Assembly (NCBI GenBank): GCA_024362935.1
Contig: JANCRA010000006.1
Coordinates: forward strand, 32,543,924-32,607,923
Reading direction: 5' to 3'
DNA length: 64,000 bases
DNA from: Setophaga petechia
Taxonomy: Eukaryota; Chordata; Aves; Passeriformes; Parulidae
Shown: positions 1 to 10,366 of the stretch, in pieces
How the letters are laid out: each line of letters starts with the position of its first letter
How positions within the stretch are numbered: position 1 is the stretch's first letter
Position numbers and translations under genes: made by a program
The notes under the pieces: model-generated
What the model was told of the DNA's origin: nothing
Database searches by the model: none
Seen by the model: the letters and a program-made list of their open reading frames with translations, nothing else

Positions 1-89
1 GCACACACACACAAAAAATTAGATTACTCAAGAACTGTTATTCCCTTTTGGTTTCTGTGCCCTCGAGGCCCACATTGGGCGCCAAAATC
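1..89 (-). mobile_element. ERVK-type provirus leader with Lys-type primer site
   Basis: Read on the minus strand, positions 84-67 give TGGCGCCCAATGTGGGCC, close to the primer-binding site complementary to tRNA-Lys1,2. It sits five bases from the end of the adjacent LTR, as expected for a 5' LTR/leader junction. The body of this provirus would run leftwards out of the window, so nothing can be said about its genes. The first bases are a short CA repeat. Confidence 0.7.
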
Positions 90-790
90 TGTCTTGGTTT
101 GGAAAGACAGGAGTCTGCTAAGGAAGGCAGGAGCCTCCCCTGAAATGGAGAATGTAAACCCTTCCCACCTCCCCGAATTGCTGTAAATTTTAAATTAAGG
201 GGGTTCTCAGGCTTTTTCCGGCTCCCAAAAATATGGGAGCAGGAAAAAACAGTCCTTTAATAGGGAAGGAAAAAAAGAAAAGGATAAAATCAACAATGCA
301 GTACACTAGAACAACACTGACAGAGTCAGAACCCAACCTGACACCCTGTGGGGTGTTGGTAGCAGTCCAATTGGAAATGTGGCTGCAGTCCTGGAGTGTC
401 AGGTGTGGTTCTGTTGGAGCAAGGGGGTCGTGTAGAGAAGGATGTATTCTTCCTCCGAAGATCCAGTGGAAGAAGAGACACCTGCTGTTCCTCCGGGGAA
501 GCCAGTGGAGAAAGCCGTGCCGTGTTTCAAAATCCTCTGGATTCTATCTGGGTAGCAATGCCTGGCTCCTCCCTCTGGGCGGAGCATCTCACAATGGGAT
601 GTTACAGTTCTTATCAGTCATGCACTGACATTCAATAGTCTGTTACCAGCAGATGTCCCCTCCTGAGGGAGGTGTGAGTGTGGTCACTCAAAGAGAGAGA
701 TAAAGCAAACTGCCCACTTGACAAAAGATAATCTGCCATACAGATGGTAATTGAAAACATCTTGCATTGCAATCTTCAACAACGGTACAA
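90..790 (-). mobile_element. 5' LTR of the minus-strand ERVK-type provirus
   Basis: The LTR edge at 90 starts TGTCTTGG on the plus strand, which is a CA end on the minus strand, directly next to the primer site. An ATTAAA-like polyadenylation signal is readable on the minus strand near 255. The outer edge is uncertain: a TG end (minus strand) is possible near 789. No target-site duplication can be tested because the other LTR lies outside the window. Confidence 0.6.
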
Positions 791-2205
791 CTTACTTGAA
801 AAGTTTTTTGACCAATCACACAAAGTAAAAGCATATTGACAGTAGCTCTATCCAACCACTGTAAGCACACGTACCTTTGGTTAAACACTGCTGGCTTATT
901 TCAAATACAATACCTGCTTGTAAGCCTTAAAACACAATGCACAGAGCTCCCTTATAAAGCTTAGAACTTCCTCATATCTTGCTAGATATACTCTTCTGTA
1001 GCTTAGGGAGTTATTCTAGCCAAGTGTTAATACACAGACCATTGCTCTATTTGTCCTTACTTTTCTACTTCTTATATAACTTTTCTGCTGACAAATCTTA
1101 TGGCTACTGCTTAGCTCTAATCACAGCAGATTAGTAGACGACCTGAGTCCCAAGTGCAAAATAAGCCTTCAAATGTCATGTATTATTCAAAGCATGAGAT
1201 ATTTCAAGTATGAAAATATATAATTAGCTGCTTCTCTAACAAAAAGAGTTTCCTATCTTATGAGCCGGAGATGACTTAAACAATTTAGAAGTGATTTAAA
1301 AACCCCTTGGGGTGATTTCAACAGAACTCTCCACAGCTCTCCCACAGCTCTCTGAAATATAGAAATAGTATTTAATCTGTGCAGCCATTTGTAAAGAAGA
1401 AAATAATTTCTTGTGCCCAAGAAACAGAAATTCATTTGTTCATTATTCAGAAAAGTCATCCTAATTTTACAGAACAATGAAAGTAAAATCGGAACAATAT
1501 GCTTCTATTTACAATGGAATTCTTATAAATCCTTTCTCTGCTAAGTCTTATTTGATGGGATTTTTTAGCTCTTCTTCCACCTGTACTTTCAGAATGCAGT
1601 CTGCTCAGAATAGTGAGTGACTTTCTGCTAAGCTGTGCAACCACAGAGCATTGACAACGGCCTGTGTGAAATCCAGTATGAAGTGACTTGTGAAAGTCAA
1701 TTAGAATTCAGTATTTGGTTAGAGATTCTTACGCACACAACATCTAGACACCTCGCCAGTCAGATTGTCTCAACACGGATGTGTGTAGATTTATTTTACC
1801 CGCAATTTCTTTCTTTACCTTATCACAGAATGAGATCCCTACCAACTCAGGGACAAATTAAACCCATTGCCCTTCAGCACTAGGGGTATTCAGCCCTCTG
1901 CTGTCATTTTTAGTAGCCTGCTGATATCCTGTGTGTAGATAATTGTATTCCAATGTGCCATAAACCCATTGCAAAAGTAGTGTAAACCCATCTCAGTACT
2001 TGTTTCCCTTCTTCCTAAGGAATGAAAATTGAATCCTCCACCCCTCCTTGCAGTCCTTTGACATAGACTACAACTACTCCTTGTCACATCTTATGGGCAC
2101 ACTAGTGTGACACGGCTGGCACAGGTTCCAGCAGTGCAAACAGAAAGTGCATAGGGACTTTTGTTGTCGGCTAAGTAAATTACTGTGGCTGTCATGACGT
2201 AGATT
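791..2205. other. AT-rich stretch with no recognised gene
   Basis: Only short unrelated ORFs are present. No splice-bounded exon, repeat consensus or RNA gene was recognised on either strand. Confidence 0.6.
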
Positions 2206-2280
2206 ACACACACACACACATACACACACACCAAAAGAAAAAAAAAAAAAAAACAAACCAAAAAAAAGAAAACCAAGAAA
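2206..2280. repeat. CA microsatellite followed by an A-rich tract
   Basis: An interrupted (CA)n run from 2206 to 2231 is followed by an A/CAAA-rich stretch to about 2280. The hydrophobic Phe-rich minus-strand ORF across it is an artefact of the repeat. Confidence 0.9.
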
Positions 2281-2949
2281 AACCCCCAAAACAATCTAAG
2301 AAGAGATTCTAGATTTCCATAGATCAGAAAAACAAGAAACCCTAACAAACAAATGTAAAAAAAGAAGATAAATTGAAACTTCTAGTTATCAAGAGATCAG
2401 GAAAATTTAAAAAGCAAACAACACAACAAATCAATCCAGGTACACCTTTGCAGGATTCCTGCCTGAGAACCTGTGAGACTCTATGTTCTCAGGTTAGTCA
2501 AGACTTCTCTTATTTTCTAGACTGCTCTGTGAGCCACTGCTGTGTTTCCCTATTCTCCACTTCTCTCTTCCCAGCGTTTCCCTGTAGTGTGGCAGAAGAA
2601 ATTGCAGCATGCCTTGATGTCATCCCGCGTACTACTCAGGTCTCTTTTGCTTCTCTGTTTTGGAAAGGGAAGCGCAGTGCTTCTCACCACTGTGGCAAAG
2701 CCGAATCAGACGGAGAACCCTGCTCATGTGAGGGCAGCCCGGGAGCCGCAGCCACAGGCTAGAGAACCCCCTGCCCCCCGTGCTGGGGCTGGCAGCTGTG
2801 GCCCTGCCCGGCCCCGCAGCCGGGCCCGCCAGCCTGCGCCCCGCACGCCGCTCCCTGCCCCGGGCCGGCTCGGCCGCTGCTGGGCGCAGGCAGCGCCCGG
2901 CCGAGGGGCAGAGCCCGCGCCGAGCCTTCCCTGCCGGCGCTCCCCGCAG

Positions 2950-3824
2950 CTGCTGCAGGACGAGAGCCGAGCGGCCGAGCACCTGCGCTGGGCCCTGCCG
3001 CACCTGCAGAGCCCACAGAGGCCCCTGCGACAGGCGGCCGTCAGGCTGATGGGTGAGCCCCGAGCCCAGCGCCCCTCCCTGCCCGCGGCCCGGCCGCCGC
3101 CCCGGCTCCAGCGGGAGCCGCGCCCGGGCCGCTGCAGCCCCGCCCGCCCTCGGCGCTGCCGCCGCCCTCCCGCAGCCGAGCCCTCGGGCGGCAGCGTGCG
3201 GCAGGGCCGGCAGGAGCCCTGCCCGGGCAGGAGGGCGTGCGGCCGCAGGGTGGCAGCGCCCGTGTCGGGCAGCTGTGCCGCCTGGCGCCGCCACGGGCTC
3301 TGTCCTGCCAGGGCTGGCCGGAGTGCTCATGGTGGGGCAGAAGAAGGAGCTCCAGGTCCTCAGTCAGGGTGAGTGGGGGCAGTCGCGGGGGTGCCAGCGG
3401 GGGCCGCCGGGGGCAGCTGCAAATCCCGGCTCCGGAGCTACAATCCCTGCCCGGGCTGCCGAGGGCTCTGCTCCCTGTGTGGACGAGGGGCGGCGGGGAC
3501 AGAGCCCGGAGTGCTTTCAGGGACACGAGGGGCAGCCGAGGCCAGCACCTTCCGGCCCAAGCCTGTGTCTCCGGCTCCCTTCTGGCCATAGCAGGAGCCG
3601 GCTGGGATTGCCTGGCAGGAGTGTTTCCCTGGATTCCTGCAATCCGGCCTCTAACCGTGGCTCTGGGCTTCTTTTTTTCAACCCTTCAAGCCCTGAAGGA
3701 GTACGAGTGCCCTTTCTTCATCAACCAATTTATCCAGCTGATGAAGTTCGAGGCAAGATCTGCCGAACTTCGTCTGCAAGATCAGGAGAACCCGTGTCCT
3801 TGGGCAACCCCCAGTTGCCAATGA
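2950..3824 (+). pseudogene. MROH-like gene fragment, last three exons
   Basis: Three exons match the last exons of the minus-strand MROH-like genes at 48987-53550 and 56498-61826: 2950-3052 (103 nt, HEAT-like helix with LRQAAVRLMG), 3312-3368 (57 nt) and 3691-3824 (134 nt, ending NPCPWATPSCQ then TGA). The first two have the same lengths as their counterparts in the intact gene, and their AG/GT borders are present. The upstream twelve exons are absent because the inverted-duplication breakpoint falls within the preceding intron. Without a promoter or 5' exons it should be a dead fragment. The GC-rich reading frames running across its introns are not protein-like. Confidence 0.8.
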
Positions 3825-4022
3825 AGATGAGACCACCTGCAGAGCACAGGGTTCCAGCTGCAACTCCAGGCACAGCTCTTGTTGGTCACAGCTGAGCCTG
3901 TGGGAAGCTCCAGGGGCTCCTGGCATCTCACTCCTTGTTGGCAGCTCCCTCCCCCCTCCAGCCCCCAGGCCCTGCCCAGCCCCTTTTTTGCCTCCCAGTT
4001 CACCCCTTTGCTTTGCCTTCCC

Positions 4023-4028
4023 TTAATA
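4023..4028 (+). terminator. Polyadenylation signal of the MROH fragment
   Basis: AATAAA about 200 bases after the stop codon. The corresponding site in the right arm reads AATAAC (minus strand near 48783), so the canonical signal survives only in this copy. Confidence 0.5.
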
Positions 4029-4766
4029 AACAGTTTTAGCTTTGTCACTTTACCCACGTGTCCATGGAGCTGAAGTGGCACAAACCCTGAGCCCCGGGAC
4101 ACGCAGGGCCCTGCTGCCGTTCTCTTCCACGCTGTGTTCTGTGCACGGGCAGAGAGGAACAAGGGCAGCTCAGGCTGCAAAGGTCCCTGTGCTACTGCTC
4201 CAGTTGCACAGCACCATGGAGTTGAAGGTCGTGCTGAGCATGCTGAAGGGAACAAGGAGCCTGGGTTTTAGAAGAGCCAGCTTGAGGATGCACTGAAGGC
4301 AGCTGTGAGGGATTCCACAGCCTGCATCTATGGAGGGCAGAGGAGCTTGCAATGCTGGAAGTTTTTCACAGAGAGCTTCCTGAAAGCACAGCAATGCTCC
4401 ATCCCTACACAGGGACAGGAAGAGGGCAGAAGCAGAGACCGTTGTGGCCTAACAATGAGCTCTGGGTGTGCCTGGAAGCAGCAGCAGCAGCAGCAGGGAG
4501 TGGCTGAGCCTCAGAGGCAGGACCGTCCCAGTGGCTGCAGTGTTGTCAGGCAGTGCCTGCAGGCTCGGTGTGGTTCTGGCAGCTGTGGTCTCCCTACAAG
4601 TGAGGAATGGCAGCCCCTGCCTCAGGCCCAGTCAGAAACCCAAGCAAGCGAGACCAGAGGGAGGAGACCCTTCGCACCTTTCTTGGGCAGGGCTGCAAAA
4701 CAGCCGCTGCATCTTCCTGCCCCTCTGTTTGGGGTGTGCTGAGCCCAGAGCCGGCCAGCTTGTGTC

Positions 4767-4770
4767 CTGC
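4767..4770 (+). repeat. 4-bp target-site duplication CTGC, left side
   Basis: CTGC precedes the 5' LTR here and follows the 3' LTR at 14251-14254. The right arm shows the uninterrupted site with a single CTGC (minus strand near 48047), which proves the insertion boundaries. Confidence 0.9.
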
Positions 4771-5235
4771 TGTAATAAGTAGCAATATGTTTGTTCATTA
4801 GTTAAATTAATAGCTGAATAATTCTTATAATATAAAAAGCAATAGTTAAATAGTTGTATTTGCTTGTAACTGTAACAAAAGCTGACCTGGCAAGAATTGC
4901 TGAGCTTGCAGAAACGTATAGTGCTTAGAATTGCTGAGCTTGCAGAAAATGTATAGTGCTTTGGAAACATATGGTTGTAGTTAAGTCCTATGAGACAAAG
5001 TCCACCCAGCGAACAAAGCGGGCCCCCCTTCTCCTTCAAGACCACCAGAACAGGATACGTCATCCCGAGAGGAGAAGAAATAAAAGACCAGACCCAGAAA
5101 GGGGGGCGCGGACTTTGAGAGCAGATTTCTCTCAGTCGCCCAGCGCTGAACTTTTGCTTGTCACTGCTTGCTTTATAATCAAATAAATTCTGATTGGGAA
5201 AAGAAATTTACATGGTAAGATTCTTCCTTATAACA
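4771..5235 (+). repeat. 5' LTR of the gammaretrovirus-like provirus
   Basis: A 465-bp LTR with TG...CA ends. A TATA-like AATAAAAG lies near 5079 and AATAAA at 5182-5187. It differs from the 3' LTR (479 bp) by five substitutions and lacks a 14-bp tandem duplication present there. The outer terminal inverted repeat is perfect; at its inner end the LTR reads TAACA instead of TTACA. Confidence 0.95.
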
Positions 5236-5237
5236 AA

Positions 5238-5255
5238 TGGTGCCGTGACTCGGAT
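5238..5255 (+). promoter_or_regulatory. Primer-binding site, tRNA-His type
   Basis: TGGTGCCGTGACTCGGAT two bases after the LTR is complementary to the 3' end of tRNA-His (CCA included). This is the primer class known from HERV-H-like class I elements. Confidence 0.9.
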
Positions 5256-5617
5256 CCAGGAAACGGGGCCCAGAAACTTCGGGGAGGCGCCCCCACCCCT
5301 TTTGGTGGGCTCCGGAGATCCTTGGGCCACCCGGTAACCTGGACCTGACGAACCTAAATTCGGTGAGCAAGCAAAAGAGTATACCGGTAACCCTGTAAAC
5401 TTTGTGCACGAAGATCCGAGCGAAGACGCAGGACGCGTGAGTATATAGGTGAACCGCTCGGTTGGGGTTGGGATCCCAGGGCACGGTGAATGAGACGTCC
5501 AAGTGCGGACGAAGTGAAAAGGGACCCTCCAGTAGTGCGGTTCTCGTAGCCCGCGAGGGAGCGAGCCACGACCGAGGGGTTGTGTGTGTGTGTGTGTGTG
5601 TGGAGGTGCCTTGGAAG
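5256..5617 (+). promoter_or_regulatory. Retroviral leader
   Basis: A 362-base untranslated leader that would carry packaging signals and the splice donor. A donor-like GGTGAGC occurs near 5361. A pure (GT)n run at about 5580-5602 lies just before the gag start. The gag frame is open upstream to an ATG at 5462, giving a possible 52-residue N-terminal extension. Confidence 0.6.
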
Positions 5618-7099
5618 ATGGGGCAGAAGGAAAGCAAGCCTTCTGATCCCATGGGGGAGGGCCCCCGGTTACCCTCAATACCAAAGGATAGTCCATTAGG
5701 ATTAATGCTTAAGTATTGGGATGATTCTCCCTCCAGAAAGGGGAAGGATAAGGCAAAAATGATAAATTATTGCATGGTAGTGTGGGGCGGTAAGAAGCTG
5801 GAGTCAGGAAATGTTTATTGGCCCGTTTTCGGATCCTCCGAAGATTGGGTCTGCCAAGCCCTGAACAGCTTTGTGAATTCTAAAGAGCCAGTAAACCTGG
5901 AAGAGAGTGTTTATGCTAAATTATGGTTGGTAGGAAGTGATGAACAAATGACTAAGTTGTTCCCCCTTAAGGGAAGTCAAGGAGAGGAAGACAGAAAGAA
6001 AAAGTCTCGACTAGAGGAAGAGACTCCTATTTACCCTCCCCCGTATGTACCACCACCAGCCCCTCCCGTACTCCTTCCAAACGTGCCTCCGACATCTGCT
6101 CCTAATCAACAGCAGGTCACGAACTCCCCGGATTGCAGGAGGCGTACTCGGAGTCAGATGAGGACAGTAATTGATGAAAGAGAGAGCAGTGGGTTGTTCC
6201 CTCTCAGGGAAATAGCATTAGGAGGACCCCAAGCTGGGATGGGGTTTGTCACTGTCCCGTTAAACTCGGGAGATGTGCGCGAATTTAAGAAAGAGATGGG
6301 AAAATTATTAGAAGACCCTATAGGAGTGGCAGAAAGGGTGGATCAGTTCCTAGGGCCAAACATATATACTTGGGTGGAAATGCAGTCCATTTTAGGCATC
6401 CTATTTACAACAGAGGAAAGAGGGATGATCAGAAGGGCTGGGATGAGGATTTGGGACACCCAGCATGTTCAAGGTCCTGCGGCTGATGTGAAATGGCCCT
6501 TACAAAATCCCAATGGGAACAATCAGGACCCCAACCATCGTGGTCATATGCAGGACTTAAGAGCTATCATAATCCAGGGCATACGAGAGGCTGTGCCCTG
6601 GGGACAAAATATAAGCAAGGCATTCAGAGAGTGCCAAGGAAAAGATGAAACCCCCACTGAATGGTTGGAAAGATTAAGGAAAAGCTTTCAGTTATACTCA
6701 GGGGTGGATCCGGACACGCCAATGGGGCAAGCACTCCTGAAAACACAGTTTGTAGCTAAATCATGGGAAGACATTAGAAAGAAACTAGAAAAGTTAGAGG
6801 ATTGGCAGGACAGAGGACTTGATGAATTGCTTAGGGAGGCCCAGAAGGTATATGTTAGATGGGAGGAGGAGGCACATAAAAGGCAAGTTCGGATGATGGT
6901 GGCGGCAGTCAGGGAGGGACAGCGAAACAACCCTCCACCACGGGAAAGAAATGGCATGAGGAGAGGTCCCCGGGATTTAGGAGGGCCCCCAACTGGAGGG
7001 AAAGAAGGAGCAGTGTGCTACTATTGTGGTGGGAAAGGACATATGAAGAGGGAATGTCGAAAGAGGCTTAGGGATGAAAAAATGTTTAAAGAAGATTAG
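5618..7099 (+). CDS. gag: Gag polyprotein, gammaretrovirus-like
   Basis: A 493-residue structural polyprotein giving matrix, capsid and nucleocapsid. I chose the ATG at 5618 because it opens with MGQ, the N-myristoylation signal. A proline-rich linker around residues 135-160 holds a PPPY late-budding motif. Capsid sequence starts near residue 194 and continues to about 430. It has the conserved capsid region (LRAIIIQGIREA, ETPTEWLERL) and is followed by a charged, helical stretch. One zinc knuckle, C-x2-C-x4-H-x4-C (CYYCGGKGHMKREC), ends the protein near residue 480, as in gammaretroviruses. No internal stop or frameshift is seen. It ends at UAG and the pol frame continues in phase. Confidence 0.93.
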   Translation: MGQKESKPSDPMGEGPRLPSIPKDSPLGLMLKYWDDSPSRKGKDKAKMINYCMVVWGGKKLESGNVYWPVFGSSEDWVCQALNSFVNSKEPVNLEESVYAKLWLVGSDEQMTKLFPLKGSQGEEDRKKKSRLEEETPIYPPPYVPPPAPPVLLPNVPPTSAPNQQQVTNSPDCRRRTRSQMRTVIDERESSGLFPLREIALGGPQAGMGFVTVPLNSGDVREFKKEMGKLLEDPIGVAERVDQFLGPNIYTWVEMQSILGILFTTEERGMIRRAGMRIWDTQHVQGPAADVKWPLQNPNGNNQDPNHRGHMQDLRAIIIQGIREAVPWGQNISKAFRECQGKDETPTEWLERLRKSFQLYSGVDPDTPMGQALLKTQFVAKSWEDIRKKLEKLEDWQDRGLDELLREAQKVYVRWEEEAHKRQVRMMVAAVREGQRNNPPPRERNGMRRGPRDLGGPPTGGKEGAVCYYCGGKGHMKRECRKRLRDEKMFKED

Positions 7100-7170
7100 G
7101 GAGGTCAAGGGCTCTATCTATTGGGGACCCAAATGTCATCGGAGCCCTTGGTAAAACTCAGAGTGGGTCC
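7097..7170 (+). promoter_or_regulatory. Stop-codon readthrough signal with predicted pseudoknot
   Basis: UAG at 7097-7099 is followed by GGAGGTCAA and pol in the same frame. Stem 1 can form between GGGCTC (7109-7114) and GAGCCC (7142-7147). Stem 2 can form between GGACCC (7125-7130) in the loop and GGGTCC (7165-7170) downstream, giving an H-type pseudoknot nine bases after the stop. This is the layout of the gammaretroviral gag-pol readthrough element. Confidence 0.75.
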
Positions 7171-10100
7171 TCAGCACACCCCCATAACCTTCCTTGTAGA
7201 TACAGGGGCCGAGAGATCAACAGTTCAATCTTTGCCCCCAGGATGCAAGATCTCATCTTCCACAGTACAGGTTACTGGGGCAAGGGGAGAACCTTTCAAG
7301 GTTCCTGTAATTGAAGATGTTTTAATAGAATCAGAGAAGAAAATGGGGGTGGGATCACTATTATTAGTCCCCGAAGCTGATTACAATTTATTAGGAAGAG
7401 ATTTAATGGTGGAATTAGGGATAAATGTAAATATTGAAGAAAAACAGTTGAAAGTCAAGTTGTGCCCCTTACGGGTCACTGACGAAGAGAAAATCAACCC
7501 AGAAGTCTGGTATACCCCTGATACTGTAGGAAGATTAAATATAGAACCCTTCACAGTCAAAATTCAAAACCCAGAAATCCCAGTAAGAATAAAACAATAT
7601 CCCATGTCAGATGAGGGGCGAAGGGGACTGAAACCAGAGGTAGAACGGTTAATCCGGCAAGGGCTCTTGGAACCTTGCATGTCTCCCTTCAACACCCCTA
7701 TTCTGCCTGTAAAGAAACCAGATGGGAAATACCGATTAGTACATGATTTAAGGGAAATAAATAAGAGAACCATTGCCCGGTTTCCTGTAGTAGCAAACCC
7801 ACACACATTGCTGAGCCAATTGAAACCAGATGATCAGTGGTATAGTGTTATAGATTTAAAAGACGCCTTTTGGGCATGGCCCTTAAAGGAAGAATGTAGA
7901 GACTATTTTGCATTTGAATGGGAAGATCCCGATACTCACCGAAAGCAACAATTAAGGTGGACAGTACTTCCCCAGGGACACACTGAATCCCCAAATTTAT
8001 TTGGGCAGGCACTAGAGCAAATAATGAGATCTTATACCCCAAACCAAGGAATAACTCTTGTTCAATATGTAGGTGACTTATTAATTGCTGGAAAGAGCGA
8101 AGAATCAGTTAGGGAAGAGAGCATTAAGCTTCTAAACTTTTTAAGCATCCAGGGGCTGAAGGTGTCTAAAAGCAAACTGCAATTTGTAGAGGAAGACGTA
8201 AAGTATCTAGGACACCGACTCAGTAAAGGAACTAAAACATTAGACCCAGGGAGGGTTAAGGGGATCCTCTCCCTTCCTCCCCCAAGAAATAAGAGACAAA
8301 TCAGGCAGCTATTGGGTCTCGTAGGATACTGCAGACAATGGATTGAAAACTTTAGTGGTAAGGTAAAATTTTTGTATGAAAAACTAACTGCTGAAGGTGT
8401 GATAAAATGGACTGAGAAGGATGATGAATCATTAGAACAATTAAAAGAGGAATTAGCCAACGCCCCAGTGCTAAGCCTCCCGGATGTTAGGAGGCCTTTC
8501 TATTTGTTCGTTAACACTGAGGCAGGAGTAGCATTTGGGGTGCTGGCTCAGGACTGGGCTGGCAGTCGAAAACCAGTAGCATTTATTTCTAAACTACTAG
8601 ACCCCGTAAGTAGGGGGTGGCCAACATGTTTACAGATTATAGTGGCAACAGCCCTCTTAGTAGAGGAAGCTTTCAAAATTACTTATGGAGGAGAACTGAA
8701 AGTCTGTACCCCCCATAATATACGGGCAGTATTGCAACAAAAGGCAGAAAAATGGATAACAGATGCAAGGCTCCTGAAATATGAGAGCATTTTGCTCTCA
8801 TCTTCTAGGTTGAAACTTGAAACCACCTCTCTGCAAAACCCTGCAGAATTTTTGTTTGGATACCCACAGGAGAATTTAACCCATGACTGCCTACATAGTA
8901 TAGAAAAGCAAACAAAAATTAGGCCAGACCTCGAAGAAGAAGAACTGGAAGAGGGAGAAAGGCTATTTGTGGATGGATCCTCTAGGGTTGTCGAGGGAAA
9001 ACGAATCTCTGGATATGCGGTTGTGGGAGGTAAAAATTTTGAAATAATAGAATCTGGACCTCTGAGTCCTAGTTGGTCAGCCCAGGCCTGTGAGTTCTAT
9101 GCAGTATTGAGGGCCTTGAAACTCTTGGAAGCTAAAGTTGGGACCATCTATACGGACTCAAAGTATGCCTTTGGAGTGGTACATACTTTTGGGAAAATTT
9201 GGGAAGAAAGAGGGTTAATAAACTCCCGAGGAAGAGAATTAATACATCAGGAACTAATTACTCAGGTACTACAAGCTTTAAGAGGCCCAAAGAAAATAGC
9301 AATAGTACATGTTAAAGGACATCAAAAGGGCCTCTCCCATCTGACTAGAGGAAACAACACAGCAGACAGAGAAGCGAAGGAAGCTGCCCTCAGAAAATTC
9401 CAGGGTCAGGGAATAAAAAAACCACTAGATAATGAGAAAATTCATGTCCTGAGCTTCACAGCCCAGGAAAAGGAGAAATTAGACAAAATGGGAATAAAAG
9501 ACACTGGGGGTATTTGGAAATTGCCAGACGATAGGGAGGTGCTGCCAAAATCTATGGCCCGAAGAATAATGCAGCAACTGCATGACCAGACTCATTGGGG
9601 AACCCAAGCCTTAGTAGATCAATTTACCATTAAGTATATGTGTATAGGAATTTATGATATAGCAAAACAAGTAGTTAGGGGTTGTATGACATGCCAAAGA
9701 GTAAATAGACATCAAGTTAGAGAAAGGATTCCAGGAGGAAGGGAATTAGCACACCGGCCCTTTTCACATGTACAAATAGATTTTACCCAACTACCAAAAG
9801 TAGGGAGATACAAGTACTTATTGGTATTGGTAGATCATCTAACCCACTTTGTAGAAGCATACCCTACATCGCGGGCTACTGCAAATGTGGTAATTAAAAC
9901 CTTGTTAGAAGAAATAATCCCCAGGTATGGAATTGTAGAAATACTAGACTCTGATAGGGGCCCCCATTTTGCAAACAAGGTAATGAGAGAGGTAACCATG
10001 GCCTTAGGCACTAAATGGCAATATCACACCCCTTGGCATCCTCAAAGCTCAGGGAGGGTGGAAAGGGCAAATGAAGAAATCAAGAAGCAACTCACCAAAC

Positions 10101-10366
10101 TCATGGTAGAAACTAAAATGTCTTGGGTCAGATGTTTACCCATGGCACTGCTAAACATTAGAACCCGACCCAGGACGGATGTAGGAATCTCTCCTTTTGA
10201 AATGCTTTATGGAATGCCTTATGACTTAGAACTCCCGGGAAACCATCCTTGTATACAAGATAGTCAAATTCAGAGTTATATACAACAGTTAATGAAACGG
10301 AGGGAAGAATTAAAACGAAAAGGGCTATTGGTACAAAGACCCCCCCTTGGATGTAATGATGCATAA
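7100..10366 (+). CDS. pol: Pro-Pol: protease, reverse transcriptase, RNase H, integrase (C-terminus cut off)
   Basis: Continues the gag frame after UAG; the first internal ATG is at 7121. Domains in order: aspartic protease with D-T-G-A at 7199 and NLLGRD downstream; RT with VIDLKDAF near 7850 and LPQG near 7968; RNase H with its acidic residues (VDGSS near 8965, ACEFYA, YTDSKYA, NNTADRE); integrase with the H-H-C-C zinc motif (LHDQTHWG, GCMTCQ, about 9580-9700) and acidic core residues (QIDFT near 9775, SDRGPHF near 9950, GRVERANEE near 10055). The RT active site reads Y-V-G-D at 8066-8077 where the family has Y-x-D-D, so polymerase activity should be lost. The frame runs out at 10366 after a shift in a C-run, removing the integrase C-terminal domain. 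Confidence 0.93.
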   Translation, partial: GGQGLYLLGTQMSSEPLVKLRVGPQHTPITFLVDTGAERSTVQSLPPGCKISSSTVQVTGARGEPFKVPVIEDVLIESEKKMGVGSLLLVPEADYNLLGRDLMVELGINVNIEEKQLKVKLCPLRVTDEEKINPEVWYTPDTVGRLNIEPFTVKIQNPEIPVRIKQYPMSDEGRRGLKPEVERLIRQGLLEPCMSPFNTPILPVKKPDGKYRLVHDLREINKRTIARFPVVANPHTLLSQLKPDDQWYSVIDLKDAFWAWPLKEECRDYFAFEWEDPDTHRKQQLRWTVLPQGHTESPNLFGQALEQIMRSYTPNQGITLVQYVGDLLIAGKSEESVREESIKLLNFLSIQGLKVSKSKLQFVEEDVKYLGHRLSKGTKTLDPGRVKGILSLPPPRNKRQIRQLLGLVGYCRQWIENFSGKVKFLYEKLTAEGVIKWTEKDDESLEQLKEELANAPVLSLPDVRRPFYLFVNTEAGVAFGVLAQDWAGSRKPVAFISKLLDPVSRGWPTCLQIIVATALLVEEAFKITYGGELKVCTPHNIRAVLQQKAEKWITDARLLKYESILLSSSRLKLETTSLQNPAEFLFGYPQENLTHDCLHSIEKQTKIRPDLEEEELEEGERLFVDGSSRVVEGKRISGYAVVGGKNFEIIESGPLSPSWSAQACEFYAVLRALKLLEAKVGTIYTDSKYAFGVVHTFGKIWEERGLINSRGRELIHQELITQVLQALRGPKKIAIVHVKGHQKGLSHLTRGNNTADREAKEAALRKFQGQGIKKPLDNEKIHVLSFTAQEKEKLDKMGIKDTGGIWKLPDDREVLPKSMARRIMQQLHDQTHWGTQALVDQFTIKYMCIGIYDIAKQVVRGCMTCQRVNRHQVRERIPGGRELAHRPFSHVQIDFTQLPKVGRYKYLLVLVDHLTHFVEAYPTSRATANVVIKTLLEEIIPRYGIVEILDSDRGPHFANKVMREVTMALGTKWQYHTPWHPQSSGRVERANEEIKKQLTKLMVETKMSWVRCLPMALLNIRTRPRTDVGISPFEMLYGMPYDLELPGNHPCIQDSQIQSYIQQLMKRREELKRKGLLVQRPPLGCNDA

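Noticed and set aside
2542..3372. 276-codon plus-strand frame, Arg/Pro/Ala-rich
   Set aside because: Runs through MROH introns in GC-rich DNA; the true exon frame (2950-3052) is a different one.
4767..4772. 6-bp target duplication CTGCTG
   Set aside because: The last two bases are the TG of the LTR end; the perfect TGTAATAAG/CTTATTACA termini support a 4-bp duplication.
7121..7123. ATG at 7121 as an independent pol start
   Set aside because: The frame is continuous with gag through UAG, and a readthrough pseudoknot is present.
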